Notes: generated from the letters alone by a model not told the origin. A stretch of 64,000 nucleotides of DNA from Liolophura sinensis (GCF_032854445.1 NC_088303.1:21213501-21277500); one strand, 5' to 3'. Counted from the first letter of the stretch, positions 10,750 to 23,553 are shown. Numbers and translations are program-made.

Positions 10750-12053
10750 TTGTCAGATTTCTTAACTTTGTTATGTAGGTCTGGGATATGAAAGAAAATA
10801 AAAATTCCGCGAGGAAAAAAAATCAGTGACAAAGGAAGAGTGAGCATTTAAATCATTGCAATGTAAAGATTCCGAGATCTCTTTGGATCTCGGCCTGAAT
10901 GGCAAGACATAATTGTCAAATCAGGCAGCGATATAACAACAACAGACAATGTCTATCAGCTCCCCAAGATTTCCCAGATATACTCAGCAGATTCAAAACT
11001 TTTTGGCATTTAGCAATAACTTACTCAATATGCTTTGAATACGTGAGACGCTGATCGAAACTAACTCTTAGAGAAAGAAAAGACTTGCATTACTTAACAG
11101 GGAAATTATTAAGAGTAATGATTAGGTCATTTATAGCTTTACATGTGAAAATAACGACTTCAGCCTTAGCTGAGGAAAACTTAAACCCCCAACACATGCT
11201 CTATTGCATTATGTCATCTTATCCCTTTTGTATATACCGGGTGCAAAATTGAGACTTCGGAGCTGGAAACCATATGGCTTTATCTGCAAATAATGAGCAA
11301 TTTAATTAAGAAGAAGTGACCTTTGGTAGATCATTGAGTGCAATATTCAATAATAAAGGGGATAACACACTCCCCGAGGGGCTCCATTCTCCACAGGAAG
11401 AGACCGAGAATATTTCCCACCCGAAGCTAAATTATACGCTCAGTTAGAAAGTATTTAATTCATCCCAGCATTTTCCCATCGATGTCCATATTTTTCATTT
11501 TAATCAGCACCCCGGTAGGCCACACTATGTCATATGCCTTCGCAATATCACGGAAAACAGCAAATATATGTAGTTATTCTTTATGACGGAACGAGTTACA
11601 CCCAGCACATGCAAGGGAAACTATATGATCTGCCGTTCAAGGGTCATGTCTAAATCCACTTGCACAGAAGTAAATAAATTATTTTTATATGAAAACCAGG
11701 TAAGTCTGGAATTGATCATCTTTTCCATTAACTTACACAGAGTAGATATCAGGGCAATCGGCCGATATGAAATGGGCAAAGAGTGATCTTTTCCAGGTTT
11801 AGGGATAGGAACAACTATAACTAGTTTCTAAGCACGGGGTAAATGCATGGTATTCCACACTCTATAGTATAATAAACAAAATGTTCGAGCACTGATCCGG
11901 CAAATTACGGATCATAGAATATGATGTGCCATCTTCTCTAGGAGAAGAGTCTATCGTGGAGGATAAGGACTGCTTAAGTTCGTGTAAGTTAGAATCGTCA
12001 TTAATGGACAAATCATCAAACTGGATATTATTGAATTGATGTACACACTCCAT
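10750..12053 (-). pseudogene. LINE ORF2 reverse transcriptase, broken
   Basis: The fragment at 12053-11862 carries LHELKQSLSSTIDSSPREDG and SYSMIRNLPDQC, which is the start of an RT domain (SPGEDGI-type motif). Near 11390-11330 the reading ENGAPRG then SVLSPLLLNIALNDLP appears after a one-step frame change; this is the PQGSVLSPLLF motif. Near 11290 the catalytic box reads SLFADKAIW where FADD is expected, so one Asp is missing. Downstream CWGFKFS and FLSLRVSFDQRLTYSKHIE match the RT thumb region. The enzyme would be dead. Confidence 0.82.
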
Positions 12054-12984
12054 ATCTAACCTATGTGTGACAAACTCATACTGTAACTGTCCGAGCTAGA
12101 TACATAGACAAAGTTATCAGCCAATATATTGGCCTTATCAATATTGATGACATGTTTCCTTAATCTGCTATATTAGGTATGGATGTAGATCTGCCTTTGC
12201 CGCTAATGGCGTTGACTTGCGCCCAGACATTTCTAACAAGGGTACGGCTCTAAATATTTGAACAGTAGTTCTCTCCAGTGATCCTTCTCAGCTTTTTCTT
12301 ATTACACTTTGAGCAACAGCTTTACGTCGCTTAAATAACACATAAACTTCAATTAAGCGTGTACGGCATGCACGATTTTGCCGCCGCTGACGGTCATTAA
12401 TAGTGGCGGTGCCAAGCGTCATTCCACCAAGGCACGGCCATTTCATGATAAATATTCCCAGGTGACTTTGACTGAGAGTTATTAGCTGCCGTAGATATAA
12501 AGTTATCATTAAAATTGTCAACATTATGATTAACAGCCACATTGTTGAAAGACTTTACACACTGGTGTTGGTATAGTCCCCAGTCTGCATTTTTTTGTCG
12601 TCCACCTGAGTGGCCCGGAAACACAATTAAAATGTGGAGTAAATCTAGTATTTACGTGCATAGGGAAATGGTCGCTTCTACAATGGGATGCCAGATCCAC
12701 AGACCATTTGTACTTTAGACTTAGGTTAGGGGTACACAGTCATATCGATACAGGATAAATTACCCGTATAGCGGGAGGTCTAGTCGAGTGAGCAACCAAC
12801 ATGTTAAAATCTGTAAATTCAAGGGAATTACACGGGATGTACAAGTTAATTAAAGTTGTGGACTGTCCAGTCGTGACGATCTATATTAAAGCCCTGTCAC
12901 TCTATTGACCTAAAAACGGGAATATCAACCTCTGAAAAAGACAACCCATCCTTTAGAAACATGGCAAGTACACCCTTAGCCCTT

Positions 12985-13167
12985 TTATGTCGACCCACCC
13001 AAAAAAATTGAATACTCCGGGTAAGTAAATTCCAGGTGTGGTTTTGAAAAAGTTTCTTGTAAGCACATCACGTCGGGAGAAGGAACAAAATTTGACAAGT
13101 AAAACTTAAACTCCTGCCCATGGGAGACAATGCCATTAATATTGTAATGTACTAGACTGAAAGGCAT
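12985..13167 (-). pseudogene. LINE ORF2 endonuclease (APE-like), N-terminal fragment
   Basis: The minus ORF begins with HYNINGIVSHGQEFKF, matching the QWNINGI signature (conserved Asn) of APE endonucleases, and then has PDVMCLQETF with the catalytic Glu context LQET. These domains nick the target DNA for target-primed reverse transcription. The frame breaks at 12985. A later endonuclease-end to RT-linker piece is visible near 12430 (AVPWWNDAWHR, cf. the VPWWN motif). Confidence 0.82.
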
Positions 13168-13639
13168 TGTAAATAATAGGGAAGAATGTAATATAACTCA
13201 CACTGGGCCTCCTTGGTACCTATGAATTTGAATCATTTGTTGACACAGACGTTAATGGCGCCATGAGACGCCTAAAATTTATGATTTCCGGTCCCAAGAG
13301 GTACTGGGAAAACCGTTTGGACAAGCCAGTGAGGGTCGTACACATCAAATTCTTTAAGTAATATTTGAGCAAGTATGGGGGTTTATTTAGTGACCATTGT
13401 CAAAGGACGATTTTTAGGACTGTACTAGTGGATACAGTAGTCACTGACCTCATAACCGGCTTGACTGGAATGTAACAGGACGGGGGTGGTTGACTAATTG
13501 CACGGGGATCTGTAGTGGAGGATTCATAATGAGTCATGCCAGGGAGCTATTTCATAGGGGCTTGCAGGATTCGGTCTCCTCTCTTCTTCTCGAACATTTT
13601 AAAGTGCCTGAGAAAATGACTTTTATCTGCGTTACTTTA

Positions 13640-14171
13640 ATATGCTGAGCCTTGTTTACCTATTTACGATGTGGACAGCCTATGTACGTCGAGCTGTGGC
13701 CAGATGAGTCACAATGCACGCAACGAGGGTTGTCTAACTTCTTACACTCTGTCTTTTCCTATGTTCTCCCCCACCCTTCAGACAACGTTGCCGCCGTCTG
13801 CATGCAGAAAATCTACGGCCATAGGATTGACACTTGAAGCGTCTAATTACAGATGGAATATACTGTTTTGCAGGAAATATTTCGTAACCTAAGCGGACGT
13901 CTTCAGGCAAGGATTCAGAATCAAATTTAATTTGAGCAGCAGAAGAACAGGTAACAAAGAAGACCTTTATTATTACAACGCTTAACTTGTTTGACATTAC
14001 CTACTGCCTGCTGTAAGCCTTGACCAATTTTAATTGCATTCCAAGCGGAAATTGCTAATCACCCCGAGGAAGATATTACGGCATTGTAATTACTTGCCGT
14101 ACCTCTTTGCGACCCTTGTCAGGACTTCTTCTCCTCCGTTTTCCTAAAGTTTTTCCTTCGGCAACCTCCAT
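13640..14171 (-). pseudogene. LINE ORF1 (gag-like, CCHC zinc knuckles), broken
   Basis: A candidate start at 14171 gives MEVAEGKTLGKRRRRSPDKG, a strongly basic N terminus, with stops soon after. Downstream at about 13838 the frame 13997-13734 contains FKCQSYGRRFSACRRRQRC, a diverged first knuckle, then GGGEH. After a frame change, a second knuckle near 13720-13670 reads CVHCDSSGHSSTYIGCP. This order of knuckles is typical of ORF1 proteins in Jockey/I-type LINEs, which coat the element RNA. Several frame breaks make it non-functional. Confidence 0.75.
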
Positions 14172-14279
14172 AGAGTGGGGGTCAGCAGGTCCTTCCATCG
14201 TTTTTGGAATATAATTACGTAACAGGTGGACAGGACAAGTTATTAATTCAAGACATTTATGTAATAGATAGGAATGCCT

Positions 14280-15190
14280 AGGCTCGAGGAAAGATTAAAG
14301 GCGCCCTGTTAGAAATGCTGTGCTGCACCGTGCAAATGCAAAGCTCGGCTACAGTACAATTCTACCCTATACCTTATGTATAGCTGGAAATATCGCTCTA
14401 CACTGCAGCTATAGGCCAACACTACGAGAAATACAACTCCCAACATACTATATAAATCCAATTCGATCGATGCAGTATGCTACACAATATACCCGTGCCC
14501 ACACACACTCGAGAATGTGAGTATGTATAAACACCTGAATATATACACGTGTAAGCTAAAACCGAAGTGACACTCAGAAGTGCCAAACAGCACCTGGCAT
14601 AAGGTCAGGCATCTATAGGCCAGAACCCAAAACTACAAGCCCCGGGCCAAACAAAAATATTTGCAACAATTATCTATATACACACGTAAACAAATGGGGC
14701 TCTATGTACACAAGATTTACAAAAGCAACCTCAAGACAGCTGGGTATAGCAAGGGCTCATCCTCACTCGCTCACCTCAATATCGACTCAAGAACCAAAAT
14801 CTGTCAACTCAATGTCTCAATAACGAGCAACGCAGGCCGCCAAACTTAGAAAAGCCTGAACGCCTCAGACATGCAAAGGCCACATTCAAATCAGTTGGCT
14901 GGCGTGTGGCCTTGCTAACACGCGTGATCACAAATCATCCAAAACACAATCTCCTAGCAGGGATTATTTATTACATAAACTCTGCCGTATAAATCGACAG
15001 TAGGAAAAATCACACTAGAGACAATATACGAATAACTATCTAAAACGAATTGCTGGTCGTGTATAACATGTGAAGATTTTAATGTACGTCACAAGTTAGT
15101 GATTTAAAAACTGGTGTAAAATGCATGATACTTTGTGAAAAGACTTACTGAAAAGTTTTATATATTCTACAGTGAGGGTAACACTATACG
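14280..15190. other. Possible LINE 5' UTR and flank
   Basis: C/A-rich on the plus strand, unlike the AT-rich surroundings, up to about 14900. It lies directly 5' of ORF1 in element orientation, so a 5' UTR is plausible but unproven. Nothing else was recognised. Confidence 0.35.
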
Positions 15191-15855
15191 TTGTTCATGG
15201 TTGATGCCGAACGCAGCCGTCTGGAGCAACTTGGACAAGAAATACAAACGCGGTACTTATGCAAATACGATATTTACATATGTAACACAAAGTCAAAATG
15301 ATGTGAAAATAATTCTTTGGTGGGAGAAACGTCGAATAGCTCACTAGAAATTTATTATAAGCGATTACAAGAGCACAGACCTGTATTTCCAAAAGCCACG
15401 CTAGGAAGTAGAAGACAGATCTTATCTCTAGTGTAGTGTTCACTATTCTAGTGATAACGCCGAGGTTGAAACTGTACTATCGAGTGTGTTCTGTTTTGTC
15501 TCGGTTTTGATTTTCATTTCTCGATCAACACGTAATTGTCGTGTACCCCAACTCTAACATCATCCAGTCGGCTTTTATTGTATTCCACGATATCGCGCTT
15601 GCCAGCGGGATGTAAGGGCCTATCCTGTTCTGCCAGGACTTTTATTTGTCTAACCCAGAAGTTAACTTAGACGGTGAGCAATAGATAATGGCTATTTCTG
15701 TATTTGTCCGACACACCCTTAAACGTTAACAAGAAGACGTATATGGTACGATTTCCCTTGCGAAGGTTGTCAGAGATAGGGATAACACAAGTAACACAGT
15801 AAGTAAGATACAAATATGAACAAAGAGTTCACAAAACATGTGTTACTTTGTTAAG

Positions 15856-15909
15856 TATGTTTCCGCAATGCTGTATGTTTCCGCAATGCTGTATGTTTCC
15901 GCAGTGCAG
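15856..15909. repeat. 18-bp tandem repeat, three copies
   Basis: GTATGTTTCCGCAATGCT occurs three times in direct tandem; the third copy has two changes. It lies inside module C copy 2 and expands a motif that is single (TATGTTTTCGTAATATTGCA) at about 41727. Confidence 0.97.
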
Positions 15910-16871
15910 CTCATAAAGTAACGTATTTTTAGGAGAGCAGGTCTGCTGCATTAAGACACTTCGTAAAAACATTTCCTTTCATTGTATTAAGCAAACTGAT
16001 GAGCGACAGAGGAAATTTCGTCCTTTTTTTTCGATAAAACACCTTTCACCTAGTAAAACAGAATGGCCTCCCTTGACATTGTGCAACTGTCTTCACCTCT
16101 AAAAAATTGTTCGATAGTAAGAGCCTTTTGTTGACTTTCTCCTGTAAAATTGACAGGTGATATGATTATACAGCGGAAGTGACATCGTCAAAAATCTAAT
16201 ATTAAATGACATCATAACACGCCATTGTTCTTTCAAAGCGCCATTACTTGAATGATTATTTAGGTTTTATACGAATTGCTCTGACCTATCTTCGATTTTC
16301 GGGCCTATGAATATAAAAACATAGGCCACAATGTTTAAGATAACAAGCGCTACTGGAACATATTGTGTTGAGAATCTACTGATTGGGAGAACAATGTATG
16401 AGTTGACAAGGAGCAGAACCTAATCCATTGTTGCTCCATCACAGACTAAGGGCGACATAAAATCACTTAGCTGGAGATCATATTGAAGATTTCCAATAAT
16501 TCTGATGGATTTACAACACCGATGCATTTTACCGAAACGATAACGGCTTTTATTTGTCAAAAAGATTTGTCGATTTTTCCACCAGAAACATATATTACTT
16601 CAGCATATGCGATAAGGTATGCACTGAGTTTGTCCTTTCTGCCTGAATAGCCGAGAAAAACGAAATTGGCAGGCATGGATTTTACAAGAAATATATTCTG
16701 TTAACTTCAATATGGGTAATACAAAGGTAATGATGTTGAAATGCTGACAAAGTTGACACGTACTCGCCTCCTCAAGCCGCACACGCTAATACTGATCCAT
16801 ACAACGCAAAGCTCTAGCCGCAACGCTCTTCTCTATAAGGATGGCCTCATTTTCGGTAAATAAATATGTAT

Positions 16872-16876
<5 letters not shown>

Positions 16877-16949
<73 letters not shown>
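16877..16949. repeat. (AT)n microsatellite
   Basis: About 73 bp of AT dinucleotides inside module C copy 2. The ORFs reading YIYIYI across it are artefacts. Confidence 0.98.
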
Positions 16950-16950
<1 letters not shown>

Positions 16951-17219
16951 CTGTATAACAAGCAGCAAAACCGGATGACTGCGGCATGGAAAAAATGTTT
17001 CTTTGGCTTTTCTTTGATGTCGAAAACACGTGACATTTGTGCGAAAGGTGTTAAAAGTCTTCGTTGACTTACAATTGTCGCTCGATATAAACTTCATAAT
17101 CGTTGGGGTACAGATAACATTCTGAAGAAAAGGAAGGTAAATGTCCTTTATAAACTATTTTTGAAACTACCAGTGGCTTCCACTCTTCTCGGAAACCACC
17201 TCAAATATTTTATGTATTC

Positions 17220-17410
17220 ATTTGCTTGGAGTTTAACGCCGTACTCAAAATGTTCAATTTATACGACGGTGGTCAGCATTATGGTATGAGGAAACCGGGC
17301 AGAGCGTGGAACAAACCTATGACCATAATCCCATAATCCGCAAGTTTCTGCAAAACCCTCTCTCGTACGGCCGGAGAGGAAGCCAACATCATCTGAACTT
17401 GAACTTACTT
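17220..17410 (-). mobile_element. SINE family A, diverged, tail-poor
   Basis: Plus-strand reading is TTTAACGCCGTACTCAAAAT, TTATACGACGGTGGTCAGCA, GAGGAAACCGGGCAGAGC, CGTACGGCCGGAGAGGAAGC, then a degenerate B-box region ending near 17405. The A-box end is missing. Confidence 0.75.
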
Positions 17411-17489
17411 TAAAACAAAAGGAGCGAAATAATAAATAAACTGCTGACAACAAGGAAAATGTGAAGCGTATATTTGAAATCAGGACTCT

Positions 17490-18140
17490 TCTCGTTTTCT
17501 TCTCGTGAAGATCCTAGTATCAGGCTTGTTTCTCGAAGTCAACAATGCATCGTTGTAGAATTACAATTAATAGGATTATTATCGACGTGAATATGAAGGG
17601 AAGTATCGCTAAGGTTTAAATTCTTGGACTGATCTTGTAACATCATTAGGGGAAACTGATATGTTTTATTAAGAAACTTGCTCTTATAATTGCGCCTGAC
17701 AAAACCTGGGTTTCCTGTGGAATTGAGCACTAGACGACAGCGCCTGCATTTACAGCACATATCTAAGAATACACCCTTAGCAGTAACTATCACGCTACTC
17801 TCTTTATCACGTATGGTCAATATCATATATTTACTTTGTCAACAGTTTCGATGATAGATCGATTCTATAGCCTTTTAGAATCAAAGACGTAGTCTTTGTT
17901 AACATGGTACCCATTCAGTTGTCGTTCTTTTCAGGCTAAGTTTTCATTGTTTACACGGCACAGACGATAAGCCAAGTCAATCCTCCATTGTGCTGCTGAG
18001 TTTTGTAAAGCATCAATCTTGCCGATATGAGTGGCAATTAAATGTATTTACATGTACCTTGACATTATCCCAGAAGATTTCGGTTCTTATTAGCAATGTA
18101 CGAGACTGAGAGTGGTTCCAATGGTTAGGTTTGGTTATAC
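17490..18140 (+). repeat. Module D, copy 1
   Basis: Landmarks shared with 28480-28670 + 32015-32900, 43420-43790 and 45900-46700 are: CATCATTAGGGGAAACTGAT with AAACTTGCTCTTATAATT; GCGCCTGACAAAACCTGGGT; GACGACAGCGCCTGCATTTA; ACGCTACTCTC with ATCACG and GGTCAATA; ATCGATTCTATAGCC; and GTTAACATGGTACCCA. A minus-strand frame across it reads MCCKCRRCR, a pattern repeated in other copies (see findings). Confidence 0.78.
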
Positions 18141-18169
18141 CATCCGCAATAGCATCGTTCGCAGCCATG

Positions 18170-19660
18170 TATTCTCTGTGAACTAGTACACCCTGCTTTA
18201 ATTATTTGAAAACTGTTAAGGTTTGAGGATTAGATGTTACTCAGTAGTTAACTGCGTTGTGAGATGTCTTCCTCCTACACTGAATTGACACCGAAATAGT
18301 TTCACACCAGAATGGGGCGAATGAGTCAACAATAACGTCTCTTGTATTTAAGTTTTATGACTGTTAGAATATTCTTAGTATTTTGGCTTTAATAATGTGA
18401 AAATTTTCAAAAGCAGACTGAGGATTGGAAGTTACTCTATAGGTGAGAAGAATTTGTTACTTTTGGGATATTTGCGATTTTCACCATGTTTGTTACTATC
18501 CAGAAGTCGAAATAGCTCTTTGTCATATCTGAGTCTGAGGTTCCCTATCTTCGATTTGAGACTAACAACATTTAAAAACAATGTAATAGGCAGAGTATGG
18601 AGTGAGTCTGTGGGTGGGTTGATGAAAGCAAAGAAATATTATGAAGGTGTCGATCAGCGGACATTGTGCATTGTTATTAGCCTTTTAAAACTACAGAAAA
18701 CTCTCAAACGATTTTGACTGTAAAATGAAATCGGAATTTTGAAGGTTTCTGTTGATTGCATGGATGAAATTTTCTAATTAAATGTTCACAATATCGTCAT
18801 CCTGCCTAAGGTGTAGCTTTTTTTTGTTTGAGTCCACTGAAAATGGGAACCGCGATGTCCTTAATATTTAACTCATCGATGAGGTGAAATATGCAAGGTG
18901 GAAGGGATATTCTATCACATCAAATCCCTAACCTGTAGATGTATGTTGAGGTCAGTGTTACCAGGGACTTCCATTGAACTCATGATGAATCACGAAACGA
19001 CATATGAGAAGCCATCACTTATGCTGAGAGGCCTTTGATGGATGCATCTAACCATGGATACCGGCAACTGGAACCGTATGCCAGGCATCCAGTGATTTAC
19101 GTTTCATCCATCCTGCACAGGATATAAATAATTACCAAATCAGTGATGAAGTAAGAAGTAAGCGTAACACATGAAAGGTTTTTCAGATATGTTCTTCCAA
19201 AACGTCAAAGATCAAGGCATATCCATTGAATACAAGCGTACAATAAAACAAAAGATGCGATAACCCGATTAAGTCTGGGTAATAATCAGGCACAGGGAAC
19301 TCGTCTTACATTATACTGACATTCTTCAGGAAATGTCAGAACTTCTTCAATAAAATCCCTAGTATTTTCAGCGAATACGTTTCATCCTTAAACGTTTTTT
19401 GTGTCCAAGTCTAGGGTAGCCTTTGCGACACAACGCCTTCGAGGGCTTGGAGTTCTTTGTAAGGGAACACAAGACAAAGAATTGGTTCACCACTTTCGTA
19501 ACTGTGCATCTCTCTAACAGCCGAACTATACTGTCTTTGTGAGTGCCCCATCATGTAAACTGCTGAATGCCAAAAGGTAGCATGTAATGAAAAAATAAGT
19601 ATAAACCTGAAAAATACAACAGTTATATGATCTGAAGTAGCCTGGGCTGGGTAACGGGGG
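18170..19660 (+). repeat. Module E, copy 1
   Basis: Shares TTAACTGCGTTGTGAGATGT, CACCGAAATAGTTTCACACC and GAGTCAACAATAACGTCTCT with 24430-24560. Further on it shares ATAAAACAAAAGATGCGATA and a TTTGTAAG..CACAAGACAAAGAATTGG-like stretch with the other E copies. Similarity is patchy between these anchors. Confidence 0.6.
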
Positions 19661-20000
19661 GAAATGGTTGAAATACCTGTCCGGTGTATCACTGTGCGAA
19701 ACACCTGACTGGGTGTTTGGCCGTGAGAAACACCTGTCCTATATATGGCTGTGAGAAACACCTGTCCGTTGTATGGCTGTGAGAAACATCAGTTCGGTGT
19801 ATGGCGCGGGAAAGGGGGGGGGGGGCAAACACCTGTACGGTATATGGCTGGGAGAAAAACCTGAACAGTATGTGGCCTTAGGGAACACTTGTCCGGTGTG
19901 CGACCTAGGGAAACACTTGTATGGCCGAGTTGAACACCTACCCGATTGTGTACGGACGAGTTGAACAACTACTCGATTGTGCATGGCAAGAGGAAACCGG
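19660..20000 (+). repeat. Degenerate minisatellite, unit about 30 bp
   Basis: Units resemble GTATGGCTGTGAGAAACACC followed by TGTCCGGT; about ten are recognisable. A run of twelve G (19814-19825) interrupts one unit. It occupies the gap between modules E and A, as does the related array at 25800-26030. Confidence 0.88.
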
Positions 20001-20680
20001 ATAAAATGCGAGGAAATGTTTTGTCCAATATTATCATGTAGGAACATATCTATTTTGCATTGCATCTCAATAACATCTTTATCAATGAGTTTATTTTGAG
20101 TTGTAAAATGTAATATATTAGCCTGTTTATTATTGAGTAGTTCGCAGGCTTAATGTTGTTCATCAAGCTTTAAGCTTTTACAAAGTCACACAATCAGCAA
20201 TTTTGTGAACATATTTTCATCGATGTGGTGGAACTAGACGTCCAACTGACGTACAATAAGATGGGTTTGACCTACACTCAAACCAAGAAAAGGCTGTCAA
20301 AAGTTTAGTCGTTGGCTGGCAACTCAACAGTTTAAAATAACAACGGAACATGTACTTCTCTCTTGTATAGAGGCAAAATCAGACATTTTGAGGAATGTGT
20401 ACAACGTGACATTGTACATAACTGCGTTCAGACATTATCCTCATTAAACGATGTATATTAAACCATCAAATAAATAATCCATCACAATGCAAATGATGCC
20501 AAGACATTTAGTGCAAGGTTGTAATCAATGAAAATACGGCATTTTGCAGCCAAAGTAGTGAAAATTATCCACAGACATTGACTTTGAAGTTTGAAGTTGA
20601 TGGTATGCCTAGATTCTCGACTCTTTTGCATGTATCATCTAAAACTGATCGCTGTATCTCTCTAACCTGCTACCAAGGGT
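20000..20680. other. Spacer, no supported feature
   Basis: AT-rich sequence between the minisatellite and module A copy 2. No motif was recognised. Confidence 0.4.
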
Positions 20681-21900
20681 AAAAACAGTTATAACGCTGT
20701 AATATGAGCAGATACCAGAAGTCAGTGGCTAAGGACAATTGGATCTCCCCCTAGTTATTAGATTCCCTAGTCGTTTTAGCTCAGTACAATCTCAGAAGCA
20801 ATGGCTTAATACAACTGTTGTTTTCTTCTGTTCCATGATGCTGCTGACAAAATTGCCAATAAAACCTGGTAAAAGACGATTACCTGGCAATTCAAGTAAT
20901 TTTGGCTTCCGGAAATATTCATTTAAAAACCTTGTGTAAGACAAATAAAGCTGAGATTGGGAGCATTGAAGTCATTTGTGAAGGGCGTCTGGCTGGGATG
21001 CTAATAAGAAGCTAACTCCATTTTATCTGGTTCCACCACGCCTGTGGAAACTAGTCTACAAACGAGGTCTTCATGTTTTCATAGACCGTAACAACATTTC
21101 ATCTGTTTGTTTCATTATGATTTTCTTTTTGGACAAAGAACACACTGAAAGTGGCTGTGGACGACCTTGGGCAGATCATAGAAACATGCGCAATTAGCAG
21201 GTTTCTGCAGGAAAAGCACCATATCAACTGTTAATCAAACGGTATTTCTTCCTTTCTTCTATTTTTCCATGGTAATGAAAAAATCAATGCCAATGATATG
21301 TGTTACAAAACACTGGCATGATTATTGTCTCGGATTGTAAACACTGCTAATTCCACATTGCTGCATAACTAAAACTTCTCCACTGACTAAGTATGATACC
21401 CTAGTTTTTATAATAATAGTCAAATTTTTTCTTTTGTTTAAAAGCAAAGAAAAAACTAAAATGAAGTATGTATCAGACCAGTTTTTTTAACTTAATAAAC
21501 TGCATTAATGTTTTATTTGTGTTGACCATTTCCGACAATGGAACCAGTGACGTCACATAATGATTTTGATACTTAACACATATTAGACTGTTACATTTCA
21601 TCAGTCAAAATGCATATACATATAGATCTGTATGTACCGCCGACTTGACCTTGAAACGATTTATTTCAGGCAAAAATGACTATAATTCCTACCTTCTCGG
21701 TCAACAGTAAATATTGCAGCTTTCGTAACTTTCAATTATTGTAATCAGTGGGTTCAACTTTAAACATCTAGAGCTGCACAGAGACATTTCAAGGAACGCT
21801 AAGTGAAAAATGATTTCAAAATGATTTCTAATCTTTTTTGCAAGCCGTATTTATAATAAGCGTATTGTGAATTTGACCACTTGATTTAATTTACTAGTAA
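20680..21900 (+). repeat. Module A, copy 2
   Basis: Contains TATTAGATTCCCTAGTCGTT, TAGCTCAGTACAATCTCAGA, AATTGCCAATAAAACCTGGT, GATTACCTGGCAATTCAAGT, TTTGGACAAAGAACACACTG and ACTGCATAACT-like sequence near 21360. This is the same order as copy 1 at 5030-6130. Confidence 0.78.
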
Positions 21901-22119
21901 TTATGGAATAGAAACAATTTGGCTGAAACTGGCTATTTACAAATCTTCTGAGAGAATCATTGAAAACGAAAGACTCTTGTTTAAACGATCGTGATAATAT
22001 TTTTCTCAGAAAAGTATTTGTGTCTTCGACTTCCTATACAGGTTCGTTTTCCACTTTGTCATTCAGATTTGCTTATAAAGATTCTGCCGTGTTTAAGCTA
22101 ACACGACCATTATAGGAAA

Positions 22120-22560
22120 ACGTTTTTCGTCTAAAAATGGACACATTATGATAATGTGGCGTCCTTCTCGGTGATGACAGTTATTCTAGTCTGCTCTAAA
22201 GGTTTCCAACGGGAAAGATCCGCATAAAGAAGAGACACGATAAGCTTTCGTTCAGGACTCAAGAAGGACGTATGGAAACGCTGACATTCCAACCCCTATT
22301 TGCACTAGCTCGTCATTTGCCGAGTCTGATTGATAGCTTTCAGATAGTTTAAAAGAAATTAGGTATTGGGCTATTTATTCAGCCCTTGTAGTTCTTCCTA
22401 AACATTTTGCGGAAATTGTTTGATCATTGTACGATTTCACACAATATTCATGCGGCCAGAATGGAGGCTGAAGCTTTCAGTCTTGTGATAGCCTTTGAAT
22501 GCTCATGCTTATTGTTAAAATGTAGAACAAGGCATTACTAAACACTGACTGGGTGTTAGC
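22120..22560 (+). repeat. Module B, copy 2
   Basis: Contains AAGAGACACGATAAGCTTTC, GCGGAAATTGTTTGATCATT, GTACGATTTCACACAATATT and GGAGGCTGAAGCTTTCAGTC. A 7.2 kb-like continuation (CCCCCTCCGTCTCTCCCGTG) follows at 22566, without the SINE that follows it in copy 1. Confidence 0.78.
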
Positions 22561-22802
22561 TCTGCCCCCTCCGTCTCTCCCGTGATAAGTCTTCACCAGC
22601 CGTCTTCCTGTCAGCAAGGTTGATGCCAGGCTATAGGGTTCGTAATCACCCTTGCTTTACTGACATATAACAGTCTTCAGAAACCTAGTCTTTCGACAGC
22701 CAGTGGCATTGGGGTCTGCGTACTTCCGCCAGGGCCTCAGAATGACAGTCCCCTCGATAACCCTTAATATGCCAGTGTGCAGGGAGTTATTCTTTTGCGC
22801 CA

Positions 22803-23553
22803 TGTTACGACCCAAACTGTCTGTATTATAAAGAGATGGCTTGTTCGAAATACACGACAGTTTAGCCGCACAAAAAAGTAACAAAAACCAGCAGATTTTA
22901 TTTTACAACAATTTATTAGCTTAACAAGAACAGATAATAAGACTTATACAAATACTAAAGTACTTAAGTTTAACAAGAAAGGACAGCAGTATCTATACAA
23001 ATACTAAGGTACTTACGGTGTCAAGTCCAAACGGACGCATATATTCCACAATATATACCACACAGGCATAAATGCTCAGAGGCAAATTCACAAGAGGGAA
23101 AATCCACAGTATAACTGAGTGTATGACGAAATATACACAAAACTCCACAGACAGGGTCCGTCTACTAATAAGCACTGTGTATACAAGAACACAAATTAAA
23201 CATACAAGTTCAGACTGAACAAGTGCTCGGTGGAGATAGGATATAACAAAGCCAGAGGCTATAAAGACACCAAAATTCAGCACAAAAGGCCTACTAAAGT
23301 AATACACAGCGAAAGCATCCAAACTCTCAATAATTCTCCTTTCTCTCCGTTCTCTGTTCTCTCCCGTCTTATATAGCCTGGTGGAATTGTCCAGAATAAG
23401 AAAATTTCTGAACACTTGATGTAAACAAACAGGAACCGAACTGAGTGCATTCTGGAATATTCTAAAGTAGAGGCAGACAGCACTCCCTGAACTTAGCATA
23501 TGTAAACAGTGGCAAGCTATATTTAGAAACTGACGGCAGTCGTGCACATAACA
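22803..23553 (-). mobile_element. Solo LTR, copy 1 (751 bp)
   Basis: The minus strand begins TGTTATGTGCACGACTGCC and ends GGGTCGTAACA, so the termini are TGTTA/TAACA. It is flanked on both sides by GCCA, a 4-bp target duplication (22799-22802 and 23554-23557). It has a TATATAAG box and AATAAA signals at the places expected for an LTR promoter and polyadenylation site. A close copy lies at 48236 on the plus strand. No internal retrotransposon sequence adjoins it, so it is a solo LTR left by recombination. Much of the 221-codon minus ORF at 22993-23658 is LTR sequence and is not taken as a gene. Confidence 0.92.

Larger units (their letters stand above)
9400..14900 (-). mobile_element. I/Nimb-like non-LTR retrotransposon (LINE), long but inactivated
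   Basis: The minus strand shows, in order: a gag-like ORF1 with CCHC zinc knuckles (about 14171-13670), an APE-type endonuclease start (13167-12985), reverse transcriptase (about 12050-10750), and an RNase H domain (about 10620-10320). A C-terminal RNase H with a CCHC ORF1 is typical of the I superclade, so the clade name is inference. Stops and frameshifts run throughout. The outer ends are not resolved: a minus-strand AATAAA near 9520 may mark the 3' end, and 14171-14900 may be a 5' UTR. It interrupts the module C region. Confidence 0.82.
15190..17110 (+). repeat. Module C, copy 2
   Basis: Begins with GCAGCCGTCTGGAGCAAC (also near 41185) and continues with GCCACACACCCTTAAACG-like, GATAACACAAGTAACA, CATTTCCTTTCATTG and AATTCTGATGGATTTA. 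It then has CCTCAAGCCGCACACGCTAA and AGCAAAACCGGATGACTGCGG. It holds an (AT)n tract and an 18-bp tandem repeat. Confidence 0.75.
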
